Source of the DNA: Fratercula arctica
Taxonomy: Eukaryota; Chordata; Aves; Charadriiformes; Alcidae
NCBI GenBank assembly: GCA_947846985.1
Contig: CANTUZ010000002.1
Coordinates: 133,757,889 to 133,821,888 of the forward strand
Direction of reading: 5' to 3'
DNA length: 64,000 nt
This document shows positions 38,301 to 53,300 of the stretch, piece after piece. Within the stretch, counting starts at the first letter, position 1; each line of letters begins with the position of its first letter. The position numbers and the translations under genes are program-made. The notes under the pieces were generated by a model. The model worked only from the letters and a program-made list of their open reading frames with translations. It was not told where the DNA came from and did not search any database.

Positions 38301-41300
38301 TGGTTCTTTTGTACTGTATTAAAGGTAAGGTTTGGACAAAGTAAGCTTCTATAAGGTAACTGTACAGAGATCGGTGTTTTCAAGTGGAAAACTGCTGGAT
38401 GCATCCCTGTATGATTACATTTCCGTTCAAAACTTCTCACAAGGGAAGGAATTGCAGTTTTTCAAGAGTCAGTGTAATTTTCCTTGTGGTGCACTTTCAG
38501 GTTACACTTGCTTTATCGAAAGTCTGATTAAGAATCTCTGTTTTCTTTCCGCTTTTATGTTTAATTTCCATATCCTTTCACTCTTTTAATAGCACTTGAA
38601 TTTCTCTTGATACATATGTTTAAATTAATACCAAAACAATAGCCCCATTTTTTCCCTTAATGCCATGATACCAGATACTTGGAACAAAAGTAGGTAATTT
38701 GTATCCCGACCATATTTCCAACATACATAATGAGGCAGCGAAGCCATTTAGATTTAATGAAACTTGGGAGAGATCTTTCAGCCTTTGTCTTGGAGACAAC
38801 ACACATGTATTCTTGACTTGACAAGCTTCAACTGCAGGGCATGTTTAACAGCTGCTAATAAACATATGGCATAGTGCCACTGTTCAAGTGCAAAAAGGAA
38901 ACTGTAGGTGTTAAGACAGTAAAGCAGTGGAAATTTCTATAGGTCTGTTGGATATTACACTCATGAAGAAATGAGTGATGATTTCAGTTTATTTTTGGGA
39001 TACATTTAATTTGGGATGCCAAAATACAACACAAGTGGTTGCAGCTGCTGTAATTCAAGGGTATTGAGCTGTCAGTTGGTGCTTCTTTCAAAGACAAAAA
39101 TCTTTACTCTTTTTTTCCTGTTCTAGTTTTTAAAATAATATGTCTTCATATTAAAGCTTAAGGAAAGATATAGTAATCTTGAAAGTACCTTTGTTTTTTA
39201 AATAAATGTCTATTTTTAAGAAAAAAGTCTTAAATAGACACTTACTAGGAAATCACTGCAAAAAGATTTTAATTCTGTGGTGAATTTAGTTCCATTAGAT
39301 GCAGATCTATTGGCTGCTGGGGGTTCCTCCCCTCAAAGCAGCTTCTTAAAACGTTTTCTCTCTGGACATAATTTGAAGCTGAGCTTTGGCAATACTGCCA
39401 GAAAAGCTTTCTCCAGCCTAACAGGCATGTTGGTTTAAAGCAGAAGCTCTCCAAAAGGAGGAAGGCCTTTGATGTGTTATTTTTTTCCATGTGAACTGTA
39501 ATTGTTTGCATTATGTGAGCAGTGATGAATAGGAGTCATGGTTCAGATTTAAGAGTTACATTATACTGTTCTAAGTTAACTTCTTGAATTACTCTTAGCA
39601 GAGCAAAAAAGTTGAGGAGGAAGTCAGACCTTCAGAGTAAAGACTATCATTTCATGTGTTTTTATGTAGTGTTTTTATCAGACCTTGAACTACTCAATTG
39701 GATGTTAGGCACTTAATGGAACAGTTTTAAATTGCTGAGTTTTCTGTGAGCGATGCTATGGCATGTAAAACAGCAGCAGAGCATCATGTGTGCAGCTGAT
39801 AGGAGCATATTTTAAGATAGTTTTTCCTCTGTAGCTGCACGTGCTTAAGAAGTTCCTGATAGCTTTTGTTAGAGGATCCATTTTTCAGGATTAAAATTAT
39901 TTTGAGTGCATAGGGAACTGCTGTAGAGAAAGGTGTGGTAGCAGGAAAAGGATTACAGAAATAACTACTTTTCATATACATACAGCTGAGATGGAATCTA
40001 TGGTTAGATTGGGCTTGGTTCTTTTTTGGTTTCTTTTTTTTTTTTTTTTCCTTTTTCCTTCTTCCTGCCCTGCCCCCTCCCCCCCATTTTTGCTCCCAGG
40101 AGACAGAACGCTGATGGCACAGGAGGAGAAAGAAAAGCGAGTTTCTAGTAGCAGTTTTTGATCATCTGTTTCTGGTCCTGTTAGCTTTTAGGCAAGCTTA
40201 ATTAGTGAATTATACATATGGATAGTCATTTATCTTTGGGTATATTCAGATGAGTCTGTCTAATTGAAACTGAGCACAATGTTAGTTTCCTTAAGCAGTC
40301 TCTGGTCTGTTAGACTGCTTCTTAATCTCACCTACAGAGACAAGCTTTTCAGATTTACGAGGCTGTAGATTCCACAAACAAAACTGAATTTTTATTCTAG
40401 ATTTTATACCAATTTTTTTTAAAGGATAAGGTGGTTTGGTGTTGAAATAACTTAGGTGATAGGAATATTTGTTCTGTATTCTGAAAATATAATTGTTGTC
40501 TAAGCAAGTATTGTTAGTTTGTGGTTCTCATCAGAAAAACAGTACCCTTATGATGACGTGCCATGAGCACAACATAAGTAACAGAAGCTTAACAATTGAG
40601 CCGTATAGAATACATCCTATTGATCCATACTGTATTTTTCTCTACAAAGGGGACGTGTTTAAAACTCCAAGGGATATTACTTTTTTTTTTTCATTTTTCT
40701 CATAGTAAATGTTAATTCTGTGGTCACACTTGGTGTACATAGGCTTGATAACTGTTCAGATGTCGGGACTTTCATTTCATTTGAGGTGTGGCAATAGGGT
40801 TAACTGCTTCCATACCAGCAATTAAACAGTTGTTTCCAATATTACAGTTAGTTTAAAAATCTTTATGCACCTCTATCTGTAATACTGATCTCCTTCCCCC
40901 AACACAGCCCCCCTTTAGCTTGGACATCAGTTGAATAATGTCTCTTATTTTTTGCTCAGCCTTCTGGTGTTCTCATAATGAAGACTTCAGTCTTGTGTTT
41001 TCATACCACATGTGATTGATCTGCAGCTCCTCTTTACCATGCTGACTTGTAATTTTCTTAGGAAAACAAAAAACTACATTGGAAATCTCAATTTCCTTTT
41101 TTTATCAGCTTAATTGGATACATACACATGCTCAGTTAAAATGTACTCTTATCTCCATTCTTTAATCAGACATTTGTAAAAAGATAAGAACTGCTGCAGA
41201 TTATTTTTAAGTGGTGTTTAACATGTTCTCAGAGAATGAAATTGTCAGCTATCATAGCATCTACCTAACATTTACTGTGTGAGATGCAAGTCACTGATGA

Positions 41301-44300
41301 TTGACTTTGACTAGAGTGACAACACTTTCAGGTACGATAATTTTTGTCTTAATCTGATCCAAAGTCAGTATAATTGGTGTCTTGAAACTACGCAGTGCTC
41401 CACTGCAGGAGTGACAGGAAGCTAGTCCAGATGTGAAATCTGCTGAGAACTTAAAGAATGAGAGACTTAGCTGTCTCATGTTTGGGCCATACTTTCTATT
41501 TCAGAGCTCTGATTTGAGGGAGTACTTGGGTATGTCAGAGAGTACACAGGAAAAATTAACCCAAGGTTGAACAAAGATCTGTTGCTTGTTTTCACATAAA
41601 AGCCTAATTGCTTTTATTTCTACTGCTTCTTTTCACTGAAGTGTTTCTGAGAAGGGCAGAGATTTAGAATCAACTTGAATGTACAGCAGACTGAAATTTC
41701 TCTGCAAGTGATGCTGAAATGGTACAGTTCTATTTTGGTTATGCTGAACGTAATCTTCTGCTTATAGATGTAAATACCATTTTAGAGGATGTAGTTACAG
41801 CCTCGGTTGTCACCCCAGTGTTCCACACTGGGATTATAACTTGAGGTGAGTACTGATTTAATGCACCAATTCCTGCGTGGTGGAAAGTAACTTTTATAGA
41901 GAGAGAAATATATATATCTGGCTTCTGCCATAGTCCGAAATCAAGGGTAGTACTTTCCTGCAGCATGTATTTTAGCCCCAGTATAGGTTATGGGCTCATG
42001 ACAACATTAACATTACTTTGTTAATGCTGATTTTTGACCTGTAATGTTGAGGTAGTCAAGCTGTAACAATACCTCTAGCCCCCAAATCTATGAGTTGTTT
42101 TAGAAAATGAGAGGAGAAAATAACAATGTAATTTGCAAAATCTGATCTGTCCTAAACCATATTGGAGCCAGCCAGTTCTGAACTGTCCTCATTTGCTAGG
42201 GAAGAAGGTCTTAGAGATCCAGTGTAAAAGAGACTGTCATCGTCATGGCTCTTGATGGCAGCACATGTCGATCAATTTAAGTATGGTCTCACATGTACCA
42301 GTCTGTGTTGTTTTCTGCTTTCTCCTATCTGCTGCTTTGTAGCAGCTCTGAATCATCACTGTCTAAACATCTTTCTAAATGCTCTAAAATCCAGTTCAGA
42401 TCCCTTGTGACTGACCAGCCTCTTACTGTCTGTCTTAACCTTTAATAACAATTTCTTGGCATCTAATTTCTTGGTGTTGGATTGTCTGATGCTACTTCCA
42501 GCAAAATTTTAAAGCCATGTTTGAGATCACATCTTAAAAAGGTTGTAGAGAGACAAATAAATATGTATGTCTGTATAATAAGCATGTACCAGTTAAAGGT
42601 GTTGCTACTGGAAAGTTTCATTGAAGCTTGATTCAAGAAAGTTTTAGTTAAATAACGTAACAGAAGCTTAATTTTTGTTTGGTTGCCTGCAATATTCTGT
42701 CCATTTGTCATGTAATACAGCTATTTAATCCTAAACTTGCCACAATTAGAAAATAAAGAATAAATGCCTAATTTGTAGAACTGTGTAAGAAATACATCTA
42801 CTATTATAACTACTTCAGTAATATGTTGTCTTTAAAACATACAAGACAGGTTGTGAGGTACAGACTTAATCTTTATATATTCATCTCTTGGCATGTGAAA
42901 ACGTTGAATTGGTTATCAGGGTTCTACTTACCTGTTAAAGTGGAGATTTCTAGGGAAGAAGGTGGGATTGGATATGTGAGAACCATCTAGTTAAATCTTT
43001 GGAAAGAAAGACTCCTGAATCTTTAATGTGGGTTAACAAAAATAAGTACTTAACACTCAAGTAAATCTTTACTTACTTTTGGCTGATATTTCACTTCCTT
43101 TGCCCTCAAGGCAATTCTGCTAGTTCTGGTTTTGTTTCAAATTTTGGGGGCAGAGGGTGCAGGATGAGATCATGATTCTTAATTTTCAGAAATATTTTTT
43201 TAAATTATATATTCTTGCCTGCCTCTATGACCAAGAACATTAAAAAAAAAAAAAAAAAACCAACATTATCTTCTTAAGTTTATTTTCATATCCTTATTGT
43301 AGTGTTGGAGGACTAAGGAGGGCATTCATTAAGAGCTAATTATGGTTGTGGTTTTTTTTTTAATTGCAGGAGTCGGAGTTACCATCAGAACTGAATAATG
43401 AAGGATACTGTGATTTTAACAGCAGGCCAAATGAGAACTCTTACTGCTACCAGCTCCTGCAAGAGCTCAACGAGCAGAGGAAGAAAGGCATTCTTTGTGA
43501 TGTTAACATTGTGGTGAGCGGGAGGGTCTTCAGAGCTCACAAGAACATCTTGGTTGCAGGCAGCCGCTTCTTTAAGACTCTGTATTGCTTTACAAACAAA
43601 GAAAGCCGTAACCAAACCACTGTTACCTATTTAGACGTTGTTGCTGTTCAAGGTTTTTCTGTCATCTTGGACTTCTTATATTCTGGTAACCTCGTACTTA
43701 CGAGCCAAAATGCCATTGAAGTGATGTCGGTGGCCAGCTACCTTCAGATGACGGAGGTTGTCCAGTCCTGCCGCAACTTCATTAAAGATGCCTTAAACAT
43801 AAGTATAAAATCAGAAGCTCCAGAGACCGTTGTTGTGGATTACAACAGAAGATCTGTTAGTAGGGATGGTTTGTCTCCAAGGGATCAGAAAGTTGCCAGC
43901 TTCTGGGCAACACGAAACCTTACCAACTTGGCAAGTAGCATAAAAACTGAGAACGATGGTTACTCTATTGATGAGGGCCAAATGGAAAGCTACCAAATGA
44001 ATGACTGCAGTTGGGTCCAGGACAGCTCACCTGAAATGGCTGAAAATGAATCTCAAGGTGAGGGAAAAGTTTTCGTATGGAATGACATGGGTGCACAGGG
44101 ACAATCAGTTCAAGAACCTGGAAAAGCAAGAAGGAAAAACCAAACTGCAAAGAGATTTATTTATAACATACCACCTAATACTGAAGAGAACTCGGAAGAT
44201 TGCTCGGTGTTGCAACCGTCAGTCCCATATCCAGAAGAAGATTTGTCATTTATTAAAGAAGAAGCAGGTAAATATTGCTTAATGTCAGTCATGTTGTTTG

Positions 44301-47300
44301 AAAAACAAATTATTGAATTATGTATGTGACAATGTAGCTTCTATACAGGTATGCTGGATAGGATCCGTTAGTAAAGTCAGCACACCAGTCAGGTTACTAA
44401 ATCAGTAATCTGGTTCTCCACTTTGGGGCACAGCAGTGTATCTTTGGCTAGAGAAAGGAATGACAGTGCTCTGACAGGCAGTAGGTAACACTGCTGTTTG
44501 CATTTGATGGTTACGTCGGTGATCCTTACTAGCTGGTAGAAAAAAAATCTGACATTTACATTTAATCTGTAGCCACAACATTAGGCACAAAATCAAGGAT
44601 TGATAACTGGTGGCTAATAATGTCAGTGGGTTGCAAAGAGAGAAAGGGCCTTTATCGTTTCCTTCTCTACACAAGCAAAAGACTTTTCTGGTAACCTCCT
44701 TCACCGGAGTGTCACCCAGAAACAGAAGTCAGCTTTCTGCTGATGTTTATTGCAGGGGTGTCTGGGAAGCTACAAAGTGGGGTAATCCTGGCTAGTATAA
44801 TAGGAACTCTAAAAGCAGATTTGTGAAACACATAGGAAAGAGATGCCACAATAACGCATAGTAGAGGGAATATTTTTTTGTTGAACTATTCTTTAAACAA
44901 ATCCTGAGGGTGACTGAATTCATAGGATTTTTTTCCTTAAGGATCTATGGTTAATGTAAATGATAGAATAAGATTAAATATCTGTTTGCTAAACAAATAC
45001 TGTCACACAAAGAATTACAAGCAGACTGTTCACAGTGTAATTGGGATTTGAGGCAATGTAATTAAGTTCAGGTTTTTATTTTTTAAGTTATTGTTGTTAT
45101 ATTGTATGAATAGTTGAAGTACTGCCACTTACCTGTATCACTTTTACATGAATTAGCAGTTCTGAAAACTTACCCTGGTTTAAAGTAAAATTAAAGCTGA
45201 ATTTGAGACATATCTGAAACAAAGTTATTTAGATGTGTCCATTTCTAAAGCATTTTAAAATGTATGCCCCCTTCAAATATCAAGGGACTGTGGATATCCT
45301 CTGCTTCCCAGGTTCAAGGGGTAGAATTAAGAGGGAAATAAAATAATAATAATTTAAAAAAAAAAGAAATCAGCACTCACACCCGTGAGTGTAGACTGTT
45401 TCCAAATATTTTTGTATTCCAGTGACAAAACTGAGATTTGAAAGCAACTCGGTTTCTGGGAGGGCCTAGGAACCTATATTTATTTTGGTGGAAGGAAGGA
45501 TGTCCTTAGTTTCTTCCTGTACTCCCAGACCTGTTTGAAAACAAGGCTGAAAGGAATCCTTTCAGTAGTGGCAGGGACAGGCCATTTCTTCTGGGGCCCC
45601 GAAAGGCCTCCACCTGCAGTGCTGTGGATGCTGGTCCATGTGGCTGGCAGCCACTGAGGTGCATGGAGGCCACAGGTGGAGAGCAGCCTGGCAGAGGGCG
45701 TGTGGTGATGCTGTGCTGGGCTGAACCCTGCCACTGTGCGTGCATGAGCACCACAATGACACGTGACAGTATAGGGTGATGCAGGCTGGAGCTATGGAAT
45801 GTGTACATCTGGCCCGTGAGCAGGGGCAGCCAGTACGAGATGCACCCATAGAGCTAGCAAGTGTTGTGGCACAACAGGAGCAGCTCTGGGGAAGCAGCTG
45901 TGCTGAAGAGCTAACAGTCATTCTGTCAATGCTTCAGGGGGTTTGCTTATCTCTAGTCTTCATCTCTGAACTCAGTGGGTAGATCTACTTCAGATTTGCA
46001 GTTCATCTTGGGAGCGTGCACTTGTAAAGTGAATTTCTGGGTGTTCTCTTACTGTCTAAGCTTTCTTAGACTGCACAGGGTTTCTTCTGGCTGAAATGAA
46101 AATAGTAGCTGGCACAATTGGCGTGTTTCTGAAACACAGCTTCTAACAGGCCTTGGGTCCACAGCACCAGGTTGGATCTAGCAAAGCGCCTGTAGATGTG
46201 TGTAGTGGGGATGTTGAGTCCTCAGCCACCCACACAACAAATCTGCCTGTGCTGGGCTACGCTACTTGCTAATACATACTTAATTGCAGCCGCAGGAAAA
46301 CGAGCAGCAGAGAATCTGGAGCAGGAACTGAGGACATGTGTATATATATTAATTGCACAAACAAACATTTCTGACAGAATTTAATATGCGATTTCTATTT
46401 CTGATTTATATGGCATAGATATTTAACCTCTTTTACTGTAGGAAACACCACAGAGAATATGTCTAATCAATGACGACCCTAGCAACAGAAATAAATACTT
46501 GCTTGCGTTCTGCAGAATTTGAATATGTGCTGTGGAGTTTTCTTAAAGAAATAATGGAGGATATGGGCAGTGCAGTAATGATTAAACAAGTTTAGTCCTT
46601 GTTCAGTTTTCTTGGACAGAAGCACCAGGGTTTCCAGTAACTCGTGCTAAAGAATTAAATTAACAAAATATATCTGTGCAGCATCTTGATGAAAAGAGCT
46701 GTATTAGAGGCTAGGGGCACACTGAATTTGTGCTGTGGTGTCTGTCCAAAACTGTTGACAGTTCTGTGTTTGCAGGGGGGAGTGTTTTATTGAATTATAA
46801 AATAGTGTCAACTAATTATGTTCTTGGTGCTTTCAGAGCACAACATAAGTGGTCCCAGGTAAAGAATTACATTTTCTGACGGTGTTAGAACTATTTTGGA
46901 AGCCATATTTTTGTATTAAGACCTTTACTTTTATGAAGTTCTTATGTGCATGCACATGGTTTGAAACAAGATATTGGAAATAGGGCTTGGTATAGCTTAC
47001 TTTCACTCACAGTCTGCGCTTCAGCATTCGGTGTTTTCTCCTTTACTGCTGGCTAGCTTTTTCTTTGCTCTGCAGGTAGATTCCACTCTTAAACACTCTT
47101 CTTTCAATTATTCCCTCTACGCCCAAGAAAAGGTGCAAGAGGGAGGAGGAAGGGGGAGGAGTAGAGAATTGGAAGAATGACAAGAATGAGTTGTAGAGTA
47201 ACCCGCGGGTTATACGGTAACTTTTTAGTTGTGGATTAAATTTCTTGTGGAGATGAAAATCTACCAAAAATAATAGGCACTGGGAATTAAAAATGCATGA

Positions 47301-50300
47301 GAAAATGTCTTATGGAATTGATATAACAAATGCTGTAAGAAGAAAAAGAAAGAATAGTGAAATCTTATGATGAAAACTGAGTGCACTGTCCCTTTAGTTG
47401 CTAAAAGGGAAAGAATGAGCTTCTGCTATTACACTTTGTCATGTGTTGATGAGGATAACCAACACCAGCTGTAGTTATGAGATGTCCAGTTACATGTGAA
47501 GTGTGTTGCTGTGTCCTTGATCGTGGTTTTGGATTATCTGGTGTTTTTCTGAGGGGAACAAAATACCATAGATAGGGTGTAAGGGATGCCTATTTAAGAA
47601 CACTCACTACAAAAATTTACCCCAAAAGCCACTATCTTGAGTTCTATAGTAAATGGACTTTCCAGTTGGGTACTGCTAAGTAAGTATTAGTTCAGAAAGC
47701 TTTTATTGTTGATAATCTGTCTGCTACCCCTCTTGTCCCAGTAAAGCACACATGTTAAACTGTCCTTGCCTAATGTGAGTTTTCCTACAGGTATCCATAG
47801 GGATATGTCAGATCCTCCTTCCTCTCACCCTGCTTTTCCAGCGCGTTTATGTTTAACACCTTCCCTGTTACAAAAAAAAAAAAAAGTAGCACTTTGCTGA
47901 GCTTCAAAAAACAAAACCCCATGAAGTTAGGATGGGTTTTAAATTGCGTGTACCCTTTACCTACTTCATTTACCTACTCGTACTGAAACTTTCAAGCCTT
48001 CTCCAATTTTAGCTATATTAATTAAGATAGCTATGTTTCTTCGTACTGAATGTTACCGTCTATCTTACTATTTTCCCTTCTAGTTGATAATCTGCTAAAA
48101 AATGTCTTTACTGTTTACAACCGGGGTGCATCCTACAATTAACCATTTACCATGGTGAAAATAACAGTACAGTTGGTCAGCATCTCTTAGGCAGTTTCCA
48201 GTTCATACAAGCTCAGTGATTCCAGTTCATCATATTCTTAATGTCTGTTCATATTTCTTTTATAAATTTTTGTCACTTGAAATTGTTTTTCACTTGGGCT
48301 TGGTTTTTTTGAGTACAAGTGTCCTATCTTCAGGTTTCAGAACACAACTGTGAAGTATTGCTTATGCTTTCCAGAGCTGACCATGTTGACTCTTAAGGAG
48401 ACGTGTATGTAATATCCCAATAACTTTATGAAGTTACCACCAGATTATTTGTTACCATGATTTTCAGGCCAGATAATGCTGTGTCATATACTGTGTTGGG
48501 GGTGTGGGTGAGGGAAAGGATAACAAGGGCAGGATGAAAACAGCCCCTTTGTAGAACAGGGGAGGGTTCCTGGACGATTTTGTAGGATGTTCTTAAGGAA
48601 ATTAATTCAGCTTGCTGTAGAAGCACCTACTTTTCAGAAGGATACAAGCAGCAGCTAAAGCTGCTTACAAAAAATGTAGTGTGGGTCAGTTTTCCTCATA
48701 ACATGAGGGAGCAGCATATCATAACTTGATCAGTACTTTACAATAAAGAAAGGTAACTTTGTATTTGAAGAAATCAAAATTGATGGACTTATCTGGACAT
48801 GTATATATTTCTCGTAGGGATAAACCCCACTTGACTGTCTGAGTTACAAATTAAAAAAAAAAAAGGCAGTATAAGAAAATTAAGCTTTTTTTTCCTGCTT
48901 TTCCATGGTACTATGACTCTTGGTCATATCTTCCTCAGATCTCCAGCTGATGCCCTGACTGATAAATACAAATTGCTTAATGGACTTTTAACCTCTTTAT
49001 TTGCCCCATTCCCTTTGTAACTTGGTATTGAAGGTCCCATAGGTTTTTAGAAGTTACCTAAGGAGATTATAGCATCTGAGGGTCAACCCCCTCCCCATTC
49101 ATTAAGTTTACGTCTTCCAGGGATGATGCCCAAGACAAGTAGATCCTCACATTGTCATGGTATGGTCAACCACTGACCTTGCAACTTCAAGCGATGTCCT
49201 GTCTAGTGTTATGTGTTGATTTTAGTGATTTTTTTGGTTGTGTTTTTTATTTTTACGGTGGTGGTGTTGTCTTTGGTAGTTTTTTGGGTTTTTTACAAAA
49301 AATAAAAGCAAGCAAGTGGTTGGGTTGGGGAAGATGTAGCTCAGTAAGTCAAATCTAATTAACTTTATCACATGCTGAATAGTGAAAGTGTTTTTACTCC
49401 AGATGTTTCAGATCCTTTTGGATTGTAGGTAATTTTCAGACTAGCGTAGAGCTTTTCTAAACTATCATGAAGATTAGAATACAACTTCCTTTAAAAAACT
49501 TTTTTTCTGGATAGTAATACACTAGAAAGTAAAGGCTTGGTTTTATCCACAGCTTCCTTATCTCCTACATGCTTGTCTTCACATGTCTGTCCATTCCCAT
49601 ATGATATTTATGAAGCAAAAGACTGCTAAAAGACTTTTCAAAATATCCTTTATGCCTTCACGGAAATACAGTGCAAGAAAAACAATGTTAGGTTTCTTAT
49701 TAACCTGTAGGTTTTCTATGTTGGTAGGGCTATTCAATTCAGTTGTACCACCATAGCTCCCTGTGAGATCACTTTTATGCTAGAGTGACTTTGTCACGTA
49801 AGAGTTTATGGAAGTATAAATTGATCAGTTGCTGTTCAGTTACTGTGGGCTTACAAGTCTTAGAGTGTTGGGTAGTTTGGGTTTTTTTTGTTTGTTTTGT
49901 TTTTATTTTAGATTTGAGGGAAGGAATAGGTCATTTTTGGTGTTGGTAGCTGAGTAGAATAGGTTTTAAGTGGCATGTAGTTTGACTAAAAGACAGTTCC
50001 TTCAGCTTCTCTTTTTCAGGTTTTCTGTCCTTGCTGAGCTGTTTTGCTCGTTGCTCAACCATGTATTCTCTTGTGTACCTTCTGGAATTCTTGTGTACAG
50101 AACTTGGAGTTGTTTTTTGGGATGGAGGAGAGAGGCAGGCAGCATTTCTTACTTGTGGCAGTTTCTGCAGGTATCAGTAAATACAGTCAACAAGAAATGT
50201 GTTCACAGTGTAGAAAGTTTATACTAAATATGGAATACTATAGCATAGCAAGCTTATACTGTGCATTTATCCTAAAACTCATTGTAGTACAATCATAGAG

Positions 50301-53300
50301 CTGCCTAGGTTGGAAGGGACCTTTCAGATCATCGAGTCCAACCATCAACCTAACTCTGACAAAAGCCATCACTAAACCGTATCTCTAAGCACTATGTCTA
50401 CCCGTCTTTCAAATACCTCCAGGGATGGTGACTCAACCACTTCCCTGGGCAGCCTGTTCCGATGCTTAATAACCCTTTCAGTGTAAAATTTTTTCTGAAT
50501 ATCCAGTCTAAACCTCCCCTGGCGCAACTTGAGGCCATTTCCTCTTGTCTTATTACCTGTTATTATCTGAATACCTGTTATTACCTGAATACTGTATTAC
50601 CTGACCGACCCCCACTTCTCTACAGCCTCCTTTCAGGTAGTTGTAGAGACCGATAAGGTCTCCCCCCAGCTTCCTTTTGTTTAGGCTAAACAATCCCAGC
50701 TCCTCTAGTACTTGCGGTAGACATGCATTCGTAGGAGTACAGCTTTAGGAGACAATTTCACTTCAACCAGTAGCCTTCGTTGGTGCAGCTTTGTTATAAG
50801 CTTCGTCCTGTCATACTGGGAACAATGGAGAGCAAGATCAGAATTGCCATTTTTACTGTAAAGATGCAGCCACAATTGCAAAACTTCAGTCACTTCTGGT
50901 ATTCACGGGGTGTTGAGGGGACAGTTTTGAAAACATGATCTTTAAAGCTGGAAAAAAAAAAAAAACCTTTGTTAAGCAGCAGTTGTCTTTCATGGTCAGG
51001 TCATGTGTATGAATAGTATGAGCTGTGTAAAAGTTAGTCTTTTACACATTTGCTTGCTTGTGACTTGAGTTGATCCCCTTTCTTTAGGGTGTAATATTGC
51101 ATGTTACTTTGTAAGGAGAGCATGACACCAGTCTGGCAAGCTTAGTTTGTCAGGTACTCACAGATCTTATTATGTAGACTTCCCAAGGAAGTACCTAGGG
51201 TTTTGGTTTTGAAGGGGTTTTTTTGGGTTTGTTGAGGTTTTTTTGTTGGAAGGGTTGGGGGTTTTCTTTTTTGTTTTGGTATTTTCACGGATTTGTGCCT
51301 CTGTCTTGTACCTTGCTTCTCTTCAAAGCCCAGTGTAAAGACAAAATCCCTCAGTATTCCTGGACGAAGTTAGGCTTTGTCAAAGTGAGTCTGGAATGAA
51401 CGATACTGAGATGCCAGTTCAGCACAAGGTTTTTCGTCAGTTATGCTACTGCTTCTAAGACTGCCTGCAATTAGAGAAGCTAACATGAAGTGAAGATCTC
51501 CTTAGCATTTTCTTTCAACTGTTTCAGCATAAAAAGTTGCTTGGACAAAAACAGTCTCTGCACAGCAGTGGTATCTGTGCTTATGTCTGTACATAAGAAT
51601 AAATGCAAATGAAGACCCATATCTGTTCTTGGTGTGTTTGTCTTGACTACAACCACATCAGTGGTCTTTGACCATGATGCACAGTGATACTTCTGTTTCC
51701 TGTCCCTCAAGCTGACATTTAATTCTTCCTTTAAGAAAATGTTTACAAGCTACAATGTGTAGCTGATAAAATGGTAGCAATAGCAGTTCTCTAATGCTGA
51801 TACAGAAAGAAACTAATGGCTTTACTGCATAGAGGACCCTTCCTTGTATTAGGACTAAGATGGGAATAAACTTAATTTTCCTTTTTTTTTTCTTTTCCCT
51901 TGGATGGTTTTCTTTATCCCTTCATTAGGGAAAAACTGGCAGCTTTGAGGACAAGTCAAACTTACTTCCTTGGATTTGTTCTACAGTCACTTTTTCAAAG
52001 AGTTAGCAAGAAAATAGGAGCAGAACGCAATGCCGAGACATTTAGTTCAGTTATCAGAGTACCTATAATTGTTGATGTGTTTTACTGTATTGAAGGATCT
52101 TAATCCTAAACGCCAGTCAGTCTCTAGGAGTTTCATGCAGCCTTTCGCGTGTATATCTCCTTGAAAGTCCTACTTACAGTAACGCTTTAAATATAAGACT
52201 TGATGAAAAGGGCACGTGAAATGTTTATATTAGAAAGTCTTTGAGTTATTTCTTGAATGCTTTACTTGAGAAAGCTCTTGAGGTACATCCTTAAATTGAC
52301 TTGTTTGCAGTGTTCATGATCTGTCCCTTGAGCTCTCAACATAGTCCAGAAGTTTATGGATGAAGGTGTTTTCTTGGCAGTGAAGTCAAGAGAGGCTGTT
52401 TTCCTGAAAATGGCTTACCTAGTCTTATATGGTTTAACATCTTCATCAGTGATCAGGATAGTAAAGGCAGAAGATGCTCTCAGCAGGTTTGCAGGTGACA
52501 TCGAACTGGTGGGAATGATTGATCTGCTAGAGGGCAAGGCTGGGCTGTTGTTCAGATGGAGACCTCAACAATCCATAGGAATTGGCCAATAGGAACTCCC
52601 AAGATGCCATGCAAAGACAAATGTCAAGTCTTGCATCTGGAAGTAATAACCCTGTGCATCAGTACAAGCGGAGCACTGAGTGGCTGGGTAGTAACTGCAG
52701 AAAAGAACCAGGGGGTCCTTGTGGGCAGCAAGCTGAACATAAGTCGGTAGTGCATCCTAGGAGCAATGAAGAAATAGCTTCATAGTGGTGGTATTAGCAA
52801 GAACACAGCCAGCAGGCTGGGGGAAGTGATAATAATACCCCTGTACTTGGTACTAGCGAGATCACATTTGAAATCCTGTGCCCAGGTTAGGGCAGCCCAG
52901 TACAAGAAGGACGCTGGCAAGCTGGAGGGACTCCAGCAGAGGGGGCAGTAAGGTGGTTGGGGGATGGAGAACATGTTGTTCAAGGAGAGGCTGAGAAACT
53001 GAATTTTAGTATGGAGAAGGCTGAGGGACCTACCTGCTGTCTTCTACCACCTTAAAGGGATTATAGAGAAAATTAACCGAGATGCTTTTTAGAGATGTGC
53101 AGTGAAAGGGCAAGAGTCAGTTGTCACAAGTTGCAGCTAAGGAAATTCCAGTTGTATATGAAGAAAACTGTTGACCATGAGAGCGGTTGTGCTGGAACAG
53201 ATTGCTTAGAGGGTTTATGGAATCTCCCATCTTTATAGATATTTAAAACTTGGCAAGGTCCAAAGCAACATACGATCCAGCTTTGAAGTTAGCCCTGCTG

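Larger units (their letters stand above)
35390..43369 (+). other. ZBTB10 intron 1
   Basis: GT-AG intron of 7,980 bp. The first 370 bases belong to the CpG island and include a 17-G run at 35424-35440. A truncated CR1 lies at 37473-38272. A 3' poly-A run is at about 43242-43259, and a T-run precedes the acceptor. I see no other supported feature; short open frames in it resemble nothing known. Confidence 0.9.

Noticed and set aside
46290..46337. 48-nt phase 1-1 pseudo-exon with good-looking acceptor (taattgcag) and gt donor in intron 2
   Set aside because: It would keep the frame, but its residues ([15 protein letters not shown]) match nothing in known ZBTB10, and the donor context is weak.
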